Shown: positions 54,219 through 63,482, counted from the first letter of the stretch. The stretch: 64,000 bases of DNA from Nonomuraea thailandensis (GCF_024172165.1 NZ_JAMZEB010000002.1:11677501-11741500), one strand, 5' to 3'. The notes: generated by a model from the letters alone, not told the origin. Numbers and translations: made by a program.

Positions 54219-55294
54219 TTTGACAGGGTGCTGAGCCCGGCGGCGCGTCGGTAGACCTCTCCGGTGGTGGTGTCGAAGTACGGAGCCGACACCGAGTCGT
54301 AGCGGCCCTTGGCGTCCCGGTTCCAGGTCAGGCTGTTGACGCCGCCCAGGCTGCCGAGCCTGCGGTTGTCGTCGTAGGCGATCACCCAGGGGCCGCCGCT
54401 GGCGCCCGGGCTGAAGTCGCACGGCGTCAGCTCGACACCCTTCTGCAGGTCGCGGCCGGGGGCGACGGTGAAGCGGGTGTTGCCGGGCAGGCACTTCTGC
54501 AACGTCTTGCCGTCGTACGGGTGCGAGCCGTCGGGCTGCTGGCCCGCCGGGTAGCCGAACGCGGTCACGGTGTAGGTGCCGGGCTTCTTGTTCAGCTCCA
54601 GGCCGAGCCCGCCCACGTTGTCCTGGAGCCGGCCGATGTCCCGCATGACGTACCCGCCGTCCTTGGCGACCCAGGCGAAGCCGCGGTGCACGGTCACGAA
54701 CGCGTAGTCGTAGTCGTAGTCGCCCTTGCCCGACCAGTCCTCGTGCAGGCTGATCGAGGCGCCCACGTAGATGCCCTCGGGCGCGTTGCCGTTCGGCTCG
54801 GGGTTCGGGACGAAGATCCAGTAGTCGGCGGGCTTGGCCGTGCGCGAGTCGTACGCGCAGTGCCCGGCGGTGGCCACCACGCTGCGGTTCTTGGCCGCGA
54901 CCGCGGCGGCGGAGCACCAGTACTCCTTCTCCCCGAACCGGAAGAAGACCTTGCCGATGGTGTTGGCGGCGGTGCCCTTGCGCGGCAGCGCCGGGGAGAC
55001 GCCGGCCGCGGCGGTCGTCCGCTTCACGGTGACGGACGCGGCGGCGCCCGACGAGGTCGCCGAGGCGGCGGAGCCGGAGCCGGGCGTGGCGGGGGTGGAC
55101 AGGTCGGTCTTCTGCAGGCGGTCGGGCCTCCAGTAGTCGGCGACCCGCTTCACGTCCGTGAGCGTCTTGGCCAGCGGGACGGCGTACACCTTGCTGGGCG
55201 CGACGGCGGCGTGGGCGATCCCCGTGAAGGCAGGCACGATCAGCAGCGCGCTGCTGAGGGCAGCGGCCACGAGGTGCCTGACACGGGGGATCAT
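54209..55294 (-). CDS. Secreted trypsin-like serine peptidase E (intact triad)
   Basis: 361 aa, ATG with AAAGG upstream. Signal peptide LVAAALSSALLIVPAFTGIAHA. A Ser/Ala/Thr-rich linker follows (residues ~68-105). His145 in ATAGHC, Asp196 in DYDYAFVTV, and SPGASGGPW with Ser299, so the classical triad is complete. Two conserved cysteine pairs match the paralogues. It should be an active extracellular protease, unlike A-D. It has neither the MKRIL signal-peptide type nor the leader block of genes B-D. Confidence 0.9.
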   Translation of the reverse strand: MIPRVRHLVAAALSSALLIVPAFTGIAHAAVAPSKVYAVPLAKTLTDVKRVADYWRPDRLQKTDLSTPATPGSGSAASATSSGAAASVTVKRTTAAAGVSPALPRKGTAANTIGKVFFRFGEKEYWCSAAAVAAKNRSVVATAGHCAYDSRTAKPADYWIFVPNPEPNGNAPEGIYVGASISLHEDWSGKGDYDYDYAFVTVHRGFAWVAKDGGYVMRDIGRLQDNVGGLGLELNKKPGTYTVTAFGYPAGQQPDGSHPYDGKTLQKCLPGNTRFTVAPGRDLQKGVELTPCDFSPGASGGPWVIAYDDNRRLGSLGGVNSLTWNRDAKGRYDSVSAPYFDTTTGEVYRRAAGLSTLSNVT

Positions 55295-55631
55295 GAAATG
55301 CCTTTCTTGGGGTCGTAAGGGTGGATTTTTCCAGATGTACAGACGGTATTGCAGCTCGGATAGAGATTCGTTACCTGATCAAGAGTGCATCGTGAACCAT
55401 AAGGACACCGTCAGCCGAACGCTCCTGATACGTGTAAACGATCATTAAGCCGGTCATGTCTCCGCAGGTCAGAGGCCGGTTCCGGAGCGCTCGTCGTGTA
55501 CGGAATTCGCGTCCATTCGCGGTCGTATTCGCACGCTCCAAGTGGCGTACGCCACGTCGGCAAGTGGCCCCCATTCCGTCGAAGGGATGGCCCCGGCTCC
55601 CAGGGGGAACCGGGGCCCGGGGTGCCGTCGA
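55295..55631. other. Intergenic region between genes E and F
   Basis: 337 bp, A/T-richer in its first half (55330-55450), where gene E promoter elements are expected. It ends with a hairpin GGCCCCGG (55589-55596) / CCGGGGCC (55610-55617) plus an inner TCCC/GGGA stem, the likely terminator of gene F. No CRP-like palindrome and no gene seen. Confidence 0.6.
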
Positions 55632-56756
55632 TCAGCGCCAGTTGCCGGTCCAGCGGTTGGCGGCGGCCTTGTAGACCTTGTAGGTGTCGGTGTTGAAGTA
55701 CGGCGACGAGATGTGGTCGTAGCGGTCGTTGCCGTCGGTGTCCCACGCGACGCTGTTGACGCCGACCAGGTAGCCGGTCCGCGACGCGCTCTTGTAGTTG
55801 TAGATGAACGGCCCGCCGCTCGCGCCGGCGGTGAAGGAGCACTTGAAGCCGATGTGCTCCTGCAGGTTGTACTTCTTGGCCTCGGGCATCGCCTTGGTCT
55901 TGCCGTAGCAGTACTTCATCGTGCGGCCGGTGAACGGCTTGTCGCCGTCGGGGTGCTCACCGGCGGGGTAGCCGAACGAGAACACGTTCAGCTTGGTGCT
56001 CCGGTTCCAGGTGAAGCCCTGGCCGCCGACGTTGTCGCCGAGGCGGCCGACGTTCTTCACGGTCCACTTCCACTGACCGTTGACCTTCTCCCAGTTGACC
56101 TTGATGCCGTTGAAGACGTTGACGAACGCGTAGTCGTAGTCGTAGTCCTCCTTCACGACGAAGTCGTCGTGCGCGTTGAACGTCTTGGCGGCGTAGATGC
56201 CGTAGGGAGCCTTCCCGTTCCAGACCTTGTCGCCGTCCCAGTAGGACGGGATGAAGATCCAGTTGTCGTAGAAGGTGTTCTTCTTGGTGTCGTACACGCA
56301 GTGGGCGGAGGTCGCCACGAGGTTGCGGTACTTGCCCTGCACGGAGCTGGCCGAGCAGTAGCGCCAGTTCTTCGGGTTGCGGGGGTCGGCCTTCGGCAGC
56401 GTGAAGAACACGCGGCCGACCGTGTTCGGCAGGTTGACGTGCTTGCTCTTCGAGGTCTTCGCCTTCTCCGCGCCGATCGGCGGAACGGAGCCGGCGGGCC
56501 CGTCGGGAGCGTCGTTGCTCCCCTTGACGCCCTTGGAGGACAGGTCGAGGCCGTCGTTGTGGTCGGTGGCCAGCTTGACGCGGTCCGGCGTCCAGAACTG
56601 GACCGCCTGCTCGGCGGGGGTCGCCGAGTTCTTCGAGACGACGTCTGAGGGTGCGGTCGTCGCGTTGGCCGCGGCGCCGCCGACCATTCCCGCCGCCAGC
56701 CCGATGGCCACGAGGCCGGCGAGGGGGATCGCGATGCGCCTTGCTCGGGAATACAT
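55632..56756 (-). CDS. Secreted trypsin-like serine peptidase F (intact triad)
   Basis: 374 aa, ATG with GAGGAG upstream. Signal peptide MYSRARRIAIPLAGLVAIGLAAG. His152 in ATSAHC (Gly before His is Ala), Asp208 in DYDYAFVNV and TAGASGGPF with Ser313. The C-terminal SPYFNTDTYKVYKAAANRWTGN is the counterpart of the WSGK tail in B-D. It is the first (most upstream) gene of the array, and with E forms the Ser-type branch. Confidence 0.9.
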   Translation of the reverse strand: MYSRARRIAIPLAGLVAIGLAAGMVGGAAANATTAPSDVVSKNSATPAEQAVQFWTPDRVKLATDHNDGLDLSSKGVKGSNDAPDGPAGSVPPIGAEKAKTSKSKHVNLPNTVGRVFFTLPKADPRNPKNWRYCSASSVQGKYRNLVATSAHCVYDTKKNTFYDNWIFIPSYWDGDKVWNGKAPYGIYAAKTFNAHDDFVVKEDYDYDYAFVNVFNGIKVNWEKVNGQWKWTVKNVGRLGDNVGGQGFTWNRSTKLNVFSFGYPAGEHPDGDKPFTGRTMKYCYGKTKAMPEAKKYNLQEHIGFKCSFTAGASGGPFIYNYKSASRTGYLVGVNSVAWDTDGNDRYDHISSPYFNTDTYKVYKAAANRWTGNWR

Positions 56757-57039
56757 GGAGCTCCTCTCAGCTTTCGGCGGCCCAGAGCGGGGTACTGCGC
56801 CCCGGTGGGCCAGGAAAACGTTCGGAACGTTAATGAACGGCTCGGCGCGACGGCCAGGAAACGACGTCAAAAAGCATGGGCCGGTTCCATTCCGTTATAG
56901 AAATAGCAATTAAGCATGTATTCGACATTGGCATTTCCGCAGGTCAGCGTCGGGTTTGAATTTCTCTGGTCACAGCGGTAACGCCAATTATCAAACGCCA
57001 CTCCCTGTCAACCGAGCGATGTTCTGGTTAGCATGGGGC

Positions 57040-58473
57040 ATGGACCCTCGCACCCCCTGTCTCATCGGCATCGCCCAGCGCACGATTCGCGAGCAGCCCG
57101 GCCCCGAGCCGCTCGATCTCTGGGAGTCCGTGGCGCGCGAGGCCGCCGCCGACGCGCGGCTGCCCGTCGAGCGGCTCGACTCGATCCAGATCGTGTGGAC
57201 CGACTCCTGGTACTACGACTCGCCCGTCGGCCGCCTCGCCGAGCGCCTCGGCGCCGCGCCGCGCCACCAGGTCTACTCCAAGGTCGGCGGTACGGCCCCG
57301 CAACTGCTCATCGGCGCCGCGGCGGCAGCGATCGCCGCGGGCGAGCTCGACTCGGCGCTGATCGCGGGGGCCGAGGCGCTCGCCACGCGCAGGGCGTACA
57401 GGAAGGCGGGGGAGCACGCGCCGTGGAGCCACCCCGCCGACCCCAAGCCCCCGTACGGGTGGGAGCGGCCGCCGCACCCGTCGGCGCTCGCGCACGGGCT
57501 GTTCCTGCCGGTGCACACCTATCCGATCATGGAAACCGCGCGGCGCGCGGCGGCCGGGCTCACCATCGAGGGGGAGATCCGCGAGCGGGCGCGCATCATG
57601 GCGCCGATGACCGAGGTCGCCGCCGCCAACCCGCACGCCTGGCGCAGGGCCGTCCGCACCCCCGGCGAGCTCGCCGGTGGCCGCTTCGTCGGCTGGCCCT
57701 ACACCAGCGACACGGTGGCCGTGCTGGAGGTGGACCAGGCCGCGGCCGTCGTCCTGGCCAGCTCGGAGCTGGCCGATCGGCTGGGGGTGCCGGCGGATCA
57801 GCGGGTCTACCTGCGGGGGTGGGCGTACGCGGAGGACACCTGGGAGGTGGCGACGCGGCCCGCGCTCGGCTCCTCGCCCGCCATCGCCCACGCCGCCGAG
57901 GCCGCCTTCGAGCGGGCCGGGCTCGGCCTGGACGACATGAACGCCCTGGACCTGTACAGCTGCTTCGCGATCGCGCTGCGGCAGGCGTGCGACGCCATCG
58001 GGCTCGACCCGTTGGATCCGCGCGGGCTCACCGTGACCGGGGGACTGCCGTACGCGGGCGGGCCGGCCAGTGACTACGTGCTGCACTCGACCGCGACGAT
58101 GGCGGGGCTGCTCCGGGCCCAGTCGGGGCACGGGCTGGTGAGCGGGGTGGGGATGCATCTGACGAAGCACACGTATGCGGTGTGGTCGAGCGAGCCGGGC
58201 GGGCGGCTGGGGGATGTCGCGCCGGTGCACGTGGCCAAGGAGGTGCCGCTGGTGGACTCGTACGAAGGAGTGGGGGTGGTGGCGGGCTACACGGTGGCGC
58301 ACGGGCGCGATGGCGGGGCCGAGAAGGGATTCCTGGTCGTGGACGTGCCTGGAGGAAGGGCCTACGCGGTGGTGTCGGAGCGGGGGCTGCTGGAGGAGGC
58401 GGAGGGCCGGGAGCTGGTGGGGGAGGAGGTGCGGGTGTCCAGTGACGGGAAGGTCAATGTGGCTGTCTGGTGA
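57040..58473 (+). CDS. Thiolase-like acetyl-CoA acetyltransferase
   Basis: 477 aa from the ATG at 57040. Family features: PCLIGIAQRTIREQPGPEPLDLW at the start, SKVGGTAPQLLIGAAAAAIAAGELDSALIAGAEAL in the N-half, and LDLYSCFAIALRQACDAIGL with GGLPYAGGPASDYVLHSTATM in the C-half. It belongs to the unusual SCP-x/lipid-transfer thiolase group, and the C-terminal ~60 residues look like an added OB-type domain. The nucleophilic Cys of ordinary thiolases is not obvious, so degradative thiolase activity is uncertain. Divergent from gene F. Confidence 0.82.
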   Translation: MDPRTPCLIGIAQRTIREQPGPEPLDLWESVAREAAADARLPVERLDSIQIVWTDSWYYDSPVGRLAERLGAAPRHQVYSKVGGTAPQLLIGAAAAAIAAGELDSALIAGAEALATRRAYRKAGEHAPWSHPADPKPPYGWERPPHPSALAHGLFLPVHTYPIMETARRAAAGLTIEGEIRERARIMAPMTEVAAANPHAWRRAVRTPGELAGGRFVGWPYTSDTVAVLEVDQAAAVVLASSELADRLGVPADQRVYLRGWAYAEDTWEVATRPALGSSPAIAHAAEAAFERAGLGLDDMNALDLYSCFAIALRQACDAIGLDPLDPRGLTVTGGLPYAGGPASDYVLHSTATMAGLLRAQSGHGLVSGVGMHLTKHTYAVWSSEPGGRLGDVAPVHVAKEVPLVDSYEGVGVVAGYTVAHGRDGGAEKGFLVVDVPGGRAYAVVSERGLLEEAEGRELVGEEVRVSSDGKVNVAVW

Positions 58474-58588
58474 TGCGCGGTTGTGAATTCGTGACCTGTG
58501 ACAAGGATTTCGGGCTTGCGCCGGCGGTCGCCGCTCAATTGAACTGGGTCGTAAGGGCGCAAGCCGGCACTACTCGGCTAGGAACGTC

Positions 58589-59476
58589 GTGGCTGACCAG
58601 TTCGACGTCATCGAGGCAGGCGAGCGCGGCCGTCGCCGGTGGACCGGGCTGGTGGTGGTTCTGGCGCTCCTGCTGATCCCCGTTGTCGGCCTGCTCGTCA
58701 GCCGGGACCCCGAGCCCGTGCCCGAGGCCGCTCCGGCGAGCCGGACTCCCGGGCCCATCAGGTCGCTGACCACGCTCGACAACGTGCCCAACCTTCTCAG
58801 CGTGCCGGCCAGGAGCAAGGGTGGCGACGAGGTCATCCAGGTGGTGTTCCCGCACGGCGTGCGGGCCGAGGTGCGGTATCCGGCCGAGCTGGGGCTCGCC
58901 GAGATGGGGTCGCGGCCGTTCCGGGCGGGGTGGATCGACGGGATGTTCCGGCAGTTCGTCGCGCCGTACGGCGGCGAGGCCGAGGTCACGCGGGGTGGGC
59001 GGCCGCTCAGGAACTACGCCCCCAACGTGACGCTGTGGCCGCGCCAGGCCGGGAGCGGGCAGTACGGGCAGGTGCTGCTGTTCGCGTTCGGGCCGTGGCG
59101 GCTGGCGATGTACGACCGGGGGCAGGGGCTGACGTTCGAACAGCGCAAGACCGTGGCCGAAGGTCTGAAGGGACGGGTGACCAAGGACGGGTATCTCGTG
59201 CTGACGGCCCAGGGCGGGGTGCAGCTGGCCGAGCCCGGAGAGCACGTGCAGGGGGAGCCGGTCGGGCCGCAGCTGTGGTTCGGGGGCGGGGCGGGGGAGA
59301 TGGTCGCGCTCGTGCCGACGCCCGACTGCGGGAAGCAGGCCAGGATGCCCGGGGCGATCGAGAGGCCCGGGCGGCGGGCCGAGATGGTGTGCCGGGGTGA
59401 CGTGCTGGTCGCCGCCATCGGGCCGCCGTCGTTCCGGGCGAAGGCGATCTCCGGCATCCGGGTCGCGCTCACGTGA
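58589..59476 (+). CDS. Membrane-anchored protein of unknown function
   Basis: 295 aa, GTG start. One hydrophobic helix (GLVVVLALLLIPVVGLLV, ~19-37) anchors a soluble domain with a repeated beta pattern (VIQVVFPHGVRAEVRYPAELGLAEMG; VLLFAFGPWRLAMYDRGQGLTFEQR) and two cysteines near the C-terminus. No family recognised. Codon use is that of a normal gene. Confidence 0.7.
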   Translation: MADQFDVIEAGERGRRRWTGLVVVLALLLIPVVGLLVSRDPEPVPEAAPASRTPGPIRSLTTLDNVPNLLSVPARSKGGDEVIQVVFPHGVRAEVRYPAELGLAEMGSRPFRAGWIDGMFRQFVAPYGGEAEVTRGGRPLRNYAPNVTLWPRQAGSGQYGQVLLFAFGPWRLAMYDRGQGLTFEQRKTVAEGLKGRVTKDGYLVLTAQGGVQLAEPGEHVQGEPVGPQLWFGGGAGEMVALVPTPDCGKQARMPGAIERPGRRAEMVCRGDVLVAAIGPPSFRAKAISGIRVALT

Positions 59477-59507
59477 GCCTCAGGCCGGGCTGAAGTAGGG
59501 TGCGGCC

Positions 59508-60464
59508 ATGTTCGCCGTAACCGCCACACAGACCGATCCCGACAACCCGCTCGCCGGCCTGGCGCTGGGCGAGCACCCGGAGCCGAAGGTGCCCGACGGG
59601 TGGACGACCGTCTCCGTACGGGCGGCCGCGCTCAACCACCACGACCTGTGGACGCTCAAGGGCGTCGGCATCAGGCAGGACCGGCTGCCGATCGTGCTCG
59701 GCTGCGACGCCGCCGGCGTGGACGAGGACGGTAACGAGGTCATCGTGCACTCGGTGATCGGCACCGGGGCCGACGAGACGCTCGACCCCAAGCGCACGCT
59801 GCTGTCCGAGGTGTACGACGGCACGTTCGCCGAGCGCGTGGCCGTGCCGCGCCGCAACCTGGTGCCCAAGCCCGCCGGGCTGAGCTTCGAGCACGCCGCC
59901 TGCCTGCCGACGGCCTGGCTGACCGCGTACCGGATGTTGTTCGACAAGGCCGGGCTGCAGCCCGGCTCGACCGTGCTGGTGCAGGGGGCGGGCGGGGGCG
60001 TCGCGACCGCGCTGATCGCGCTCGGCCGGGCCGCCGGGTACCGGGTGTGGGCCACCAGCCGCTCGGAGGAGAAGCGGGAGCGGGCCCTGGAGTGCGGCGC
60101 CGACCAGGCGTTCGAGTCCGGTGCGCGGCTGCCCGAGCGGGTGGACGCTGTCATGGAGACGGTCGGGCAGGCCACCTGGGACCACTCGCTCAAGTCGCTC
60201 AAACCGGGTGGCCGCATCGTCGTCTCCGGCGCCACCAGCGGCGCGGTCCCGCCGGCCGACCTGAACCGGGTCTTCTTCCTGCAGCTCTCCGTGATCGGCA
60301 CGACGATGGGGACGCGGGAGCAGCTCGGGCGGCTGGCGGTGTTCCTGGAGCAGACCGGGCTGCGGCCCGTGGTGGACCGGGTGCTGCCCCTGGCCGAGGC
60401 GCGTGACGGGTTCGCCGCCATGGACGCCGGGGAGATCTTCGGAAAGATCGTCTTTACGGGCTGA
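59508..60464 (+). CDS. Zinc-type alcohol dehydrogenase-like oxidoreductase
   Basis: 318 aa. Medium-chain dehydrogenase/reductase fold: LNHHDLWTLKGVG, DRLPIVLGCDAAG, the AWLTAYRMLFDKAGLQPG segment and the NADPH loop VLVQGAGGGVATALIALGRAAGYR. The catalytic zinc Cys of true alcohol dehydrogenases is absent in the expected N-terminal motif, so it is probably of the quinone-oxidoreductase type. The preceding gene is 31 nt away; possible operon. Confidence 0.87.
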   Translation: MFAVTATQTDPDNPLAGLALGEHPEPKVPDGWTTVSVRAAALNHHDLWTLKGVGIRQDRLPIVLGCDAAGVDEDGNEVIVHSVIGTGADETLDPKRTLLSEVYDGTFAERVAVPRRNLVPKPAGLSFEHAACLPTAWLTAYRMLFDKAGLQPGSTVLVQGAGGGVATALIALGRAAGYRVWATSRSEEKRERALECGADQAFESGARLPERVDAVMETVGQATWDHSLKSLKPGGRIVVSGATSGAVPPADLNRVFFLQLSVIGTTMGTREQLGRLAVFLEQTGLRPVVDRVLPLAEARDGFAAMDAGEIFGKIVFTG

Positions 60465-60540
60465 ATAAGTGAAGGGTTACTTCTGACCCTCCTGGGTGAT
60501 ACAAGAAGAATGGGGTTGTACCACCCAGGAGGCAGTCATC

Positions 60541-61398
60541 ATGGACGTTGAGCCCTTCGGCCCAGGTTCGATGCACTGGGACACCGCCGGCGAGTACCGC
60601 AACCTGCTCGTGGCCGGCAGCGCGCTGGTCCTCCAGACGATGCATCCGGCCGTCGGGGCCGCGGTCGCCGAGCATTCCACGTACAAGGACGACCCGTGGG
60701 GGAGGCTGGAGCGCACGCTCGCCTCCGTGCAGAAATGGGTCTACGGCGGCGCGGACGGTCCCGCCGAGGGGCGGCGGCTCAGGGAGCTGCACAAGCCGAT
60801 CAGCGGGGTGGACGAGCAGGGCAGGCACTACCACGCGCTGAACGGCGAGGCCTGGGCGTGGGTGCACCTGTCGCTGTTCGAGCGGTTCATCGCGCTCAAC
60901 CGGTACTTCGGCACCCCGTTCACCACGGCGCAGGAGCGGCGGCTCTACGCGGAGTCGCGGCAGCTCGGCGCCATCCTGCGGGTGCCCGAGCGGGAGATGC
61001 CCGCTGACCTGGAGGCGTTCTGGCGGTACTTCGACGAGATGGTGAGCGGCCGGCTGGAGGCGCACGCCACCGCGCTCGACGTGCTGACGGTGATGCGCGG
61101 GACACCGGCGCCGCCCCGGTTGCCCGCTCCGCTGCGGCGGTTGTGGACGCCGGTGGGGGCGGGGGCGGGCGAGTTCAACTACTTCGTCACCGTCGGCACC
61201 TTGCCGCCTGCCGTTCGGGAGAAGCTGGGACTGCGCTGGACCGCCAGGGACGAGCGGCGGTTGCGGCATCTCGGGCACGCGGTGGCGATGGTGACGCCGC
61301 GGCTGCCCGAGCGGCTGCGGTACATGCCGATCGCCTACCACGCCAGAAGGGCCGCACGGAGCTCGCGCCGCCGCCGGCTCGAACGCCTGTCGGCCTAG
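60541..61398 (+). CDS. DUF2236 / MpaB-type oxygenase-like protein
   Basis: 285 aa from the ATG with AGGAGG upstream. FGPGSMHWDTAGEYRNLLVAGSALVLQTMHPAV and HSTYKDDPWGRLERT, then HALNGEAWAWVHLSLFERFIALNRYFG, match the DUF2236 family, which includes latex-clearing and MpaB haem proteins. Conserved histidines are candidate haem ligands. The natural substrate is unknown. Confidence 0.85.
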   Translation: MDVEPFGPGSMHWDTAGEYRNLLVAGSALVLQTMHPAVGAAVAEHSTYKDDPWGRLERTLASVQKWVYGGADGPAEGRRLRELHKPISGVDEQGRHYHALNGEAWAWVHLSLFERFIALNRYFGTPFTTAQERRLYAESRQLGAILRVPEREMPADLEAFWRYFDEMVSGRLEAHATALDVLTVMRGTPAPPRLPAPLRRLWTPVGAGAGEFNYFVTVGTLPPAVREKLGLRWTARDERRLRHLGHAVAMVTPRLPERLRYMPIAYHARRAARSSRRRRLERLSA

Positions 61399-61509
61399 CG
61401 GCCCGGCGTGCGCCGCCCCCGGGCGAGGGGTGAGCGGGCGGGCCGTTCGGAGCGCCGCGTTCTTCCGGGGCGCGGGTTGCCGGGGAGGCGGGGCGCGCTC
61501 CCCGGCGGG

Positions 61510-62265
61510 TCAGCGGCCGAGGATGTCGTGGATGCTGCGGGCGGCCTCGTCGAGCGTCGTCCGCAGCTCGGCCAGCTTCTCCGCGGTCAGGCGCGCCTCC
61601 GAGGCCTCCTCGCGGGCCTTGGCGACGAAGTCGGCGAGCAGCTCGCCGAGTTCGGCGTCGAGCGCGGCCCGGTTGGGCGAGGAGCCGCCGGACGCGGGGC
61701 CGCCGAGCGTGGCCCAGACCTCCGACCAGATCCTGCGCCACTCGTTGCCGATCCGCTCGCCCTCGTCCTGCCAGTGGTAGGCGTGCTCCATCCACTGCCG
61801 CTTCTGCTGGTCGCGCAGCCGCTTGAGGTCCTCCTTCTGCTGGTCGCGCAGCCGCCTGGTGTCCTCGGCCGCCCCCGTGCGGACGTCCTTGGCCATCCGG
61901 GTCAGCTCGTCGCGCAGCGACTTGACCGTGTCGCGCACGTCCTCCTTGACCTCGCGGGCGATGTCGCGGACGGAGGCCGAGATCTCCTGCTCCAGGTCGT
62001 CGAGCTCGTCGAGCCGCGCGTTCAGCTCCTCGCGCCCCTTGTCGGTGATGGAGAACACCTTCTTGCCCTCGACCACCTCGTGCGTCACCAGGCCCTCCTC
62101 CTCAAGGCGGGCCAGGCGCGGGTAGATCGTGCCGGGAGACGGCGAGTAGACGCCGAGGAAGCGGTCCTGGAGCAGCCGGATGACCTCGTAGCCATGGCGC
62201 GGGCTTTCTTCCAGCAGCTTGAGCAGGTACAGCCGGAGCCGGCCGTGACCGAAGACAGGGCTCAT
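61510..62265 (-). CDS. PadR-family regulator with long coiled-coil domain
   Basis: 251 aa. The N-terminal winged helix is PadR-like (LYLLKLLEESPRHGYEVIRLLQD; SPSPGTIYPRLARLEEEGLV). Residues ~85-170 are a strong coiled coil (EQEISASVRDIAREVKEDV; RRLRDQQKEDLKRLRDQQKR), much longer than in simple PadRs, reminiscent of PspA-type helices. Its start overlaps the Toast-rack gene stop by 4 nt. Confidence 0.88.
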   Translation of the reverse strand: MSPVFGHGRLRLYLLKLLEESPRHGYEVIRLLQDRFLGVYSPSPGTIYPRLARLEEEGLVTHEVVEGKKVFSITDKGREELNARLDELDDLEQEISASVRDIAREVKEDVRDTVKSLRDELTRMAKDVRTGAAEDTRRLRDQQKEDLKRLRDQQKRQWMEHAYHWQDEGERIGNEWRRIWSEVWATLGGPASGGSSPNRAALDAELGELLADFVAKAREEASEARLTAEKLAELRTTLDEAARSIHDILGR

Positions 62266-63065
62266 TCCTTCTCTCCCTTGAGCAGCGTGACCTCGCCGGA
62301 GACCGTGATGGCCGACAGCGAGGCCATGCCGCCACCCAGCCGCCCCGACAGCGACTTCGCGCCGGGACCGCTCGTGTTGGACAGTTCCTCGAACGTGCTG
62401 ACCAGCCTGCCGGAGGTGGACCTGATGCTGACGTCCGCCTCCACGTTCTCCGGCAGCCTGACCAGGATGTCACCGGAAACGCTGTTGAACGTGACGTGGC
62501 CCGTCGGCCGCAGCGCGAGATCCGCCGTGATGCGGCCCGAGACGGTGTTGGCCTTCAGCCGGCGGGGCGTGCCGTCGGCTACGGTCAGGTCGCCCGAGAT
62601 GCTGATGAACGACAGGTCGCCGTCCATGGCCCGGGTCTCGACGGCGCCCGAGACGGTGTTGGCGGCGACGTCGCCGCTGACCCCGTCGAGCACGACGTCC
62701 CCGGAGACGCTCTTGACGTGCGTCATCTTCTCGAACCCGGCCAGCACGGCGGGGGCGGACACCACGCCCGCCCTGACCTTGCAGGTCTTGGGCACGGCGA
62801 TGGACAGCACCGACCTGTGCCTGTCGCGGCGCAGCCAGCCGAGCACGCCGTCCCAGGTGAGGTCGCGGTCGGCGATGGTGAGCGCCCGGGTGGCCTCGTC
62901 GTAGGTCACGGTGAGCGGTGAGGCGGGCTCGATGTCGGTGATCTCCAGTGTCGGCGGGCCGTCGCTGGCCAGCACGTCCAGGCGGCCGGCGACGATGCGG
63001 ACGTCCAGCGTCTCCACTTCACCGAACGTCAGCTGCCCCGGCTCGTCGATGGTCCATTGCTGCAT
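62262..63065 (-). CDS. Toast-rack (DUF4097) protein coupled to padR
   Basis: 267 aa from the ATG with GGGGAG upstream. It has no membrane anchor. Repeated VSGDV/VSGRI/SVSGDI turns (KSVSGDVVLDGVSGDVAANTVSGAVETRAM; TFNSVSGDILVRLPENV) are the DUF4097 stacked-strand pattern. It is the first gene of a two-gene operon with padR. The upstream region carries a 12-bp direct repeat that may be the PadR operator. Confidence 0.87.
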   Translation of the reverse strand: MQQWTIDEPGQLTFGEVETLDVRIVAGRLDVLASDGPPTLEITDIEPASPLTVTYDEATRALTIADRDLTWDGVLGWLRRDRHRSVLSIAVPKTCKVRAGVVSAPAVLAGFEKMTHVKSVSGDVVLDGVSGDVAANTVSGAVETRAMDGDLSFISISGDLTVADGTPRRLKANTVSGRITADLALRPTGHVTFNSVSGDILVRLPENVEADVSIRSTSGRLVSTFEELSNTSGPGAKSLSGRLGGGMASLSAITVSGEVTLLKGEKE

Positions 63066-63111
63066 GGCTCCCCCGCCCCTCTCTAGGCGACACCGCTTCT
63101 CACGAATCACG

Positions 63112-63150
63112 ATATGTCGCGTTTCGTCGAAACTCAAGATGTATCGCGTT
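63112..63150 (-). promoter_or_regulatory. Direct-repeat operator candidate of the PadR/Toast-rack operon
   Basis: ATATGTCGCGTT (63112-63123) and ATGTATCGCGTT (63139-63150), 10 of 12 positions alike, 27 bp apart, A/T-richer than the surroundings and just upstream of the Toast-rack start. Suggests autoregulation by PadR (inference). Confidence 0.45.
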
Positions 63151-63190
63151 ATTCGAGACTACGGCATCCGGCAGGCAGCCGCGGCGGCGG

Positions 63191-63370
63191 TCAGTCGTCC
63201 TCCTCGTCGTCGAGGCGCGCCAGCCACGTGGCCAGCCGCTCGACGGGCGTCTCGAACTCCGGGTTGAGATCGACGAACTCGCGCAGCCGCTCGCCCAGCC
63301 ACAACAGGCTGACCTCCTCCTCGCCGCGCCGCTCGACCAGCTCCTCGATCCCCCGATCGGTGAAGTACAT
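63191..63370 (-). CDS. DUF6104 small protein
   Basis: 59 aa, ATG with GGAGAG upstream. MYFTDRGIEELVERRGEEEV, then SLLWLGERLREFVDLNPEFE and an acidic end LARLDDEEDD. A conserved actinobacterial small protein often found next to kgd, as here. Function unknown. Confidence 0.88.
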   Translation of the reverse strand: MYFTDRGIEELVERRGEEEVSLLWLGERLREFVDLNPEFETPVERLATWLARLDDEEDD

Positions 63371-63431
63371 CGCTCTCCATTCACAACGTCAGCAGGCACC
63401 CGGCCTGCACTTTAGCCTGCCTGAGCAGCAG

Positions 63432-63470
63432 CGAGCCCCCGGCCGCCCGAATGAGCGGGCCGGGGGCTCG
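63432..63470 (-). terminator. Terminator of kgd
   Basis: Perfect 13-bp stem CGAGCCCCCGGCC (63432-63444) with GGCCGGGGGCTCG (63458-63470), extended by GCCCG/CGGGC. No T-tract follows. It lies 13 bp after the kgd stop. Confidence 0.82.
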
Positions 63471-63482
63471 GATGCCGGTGGC

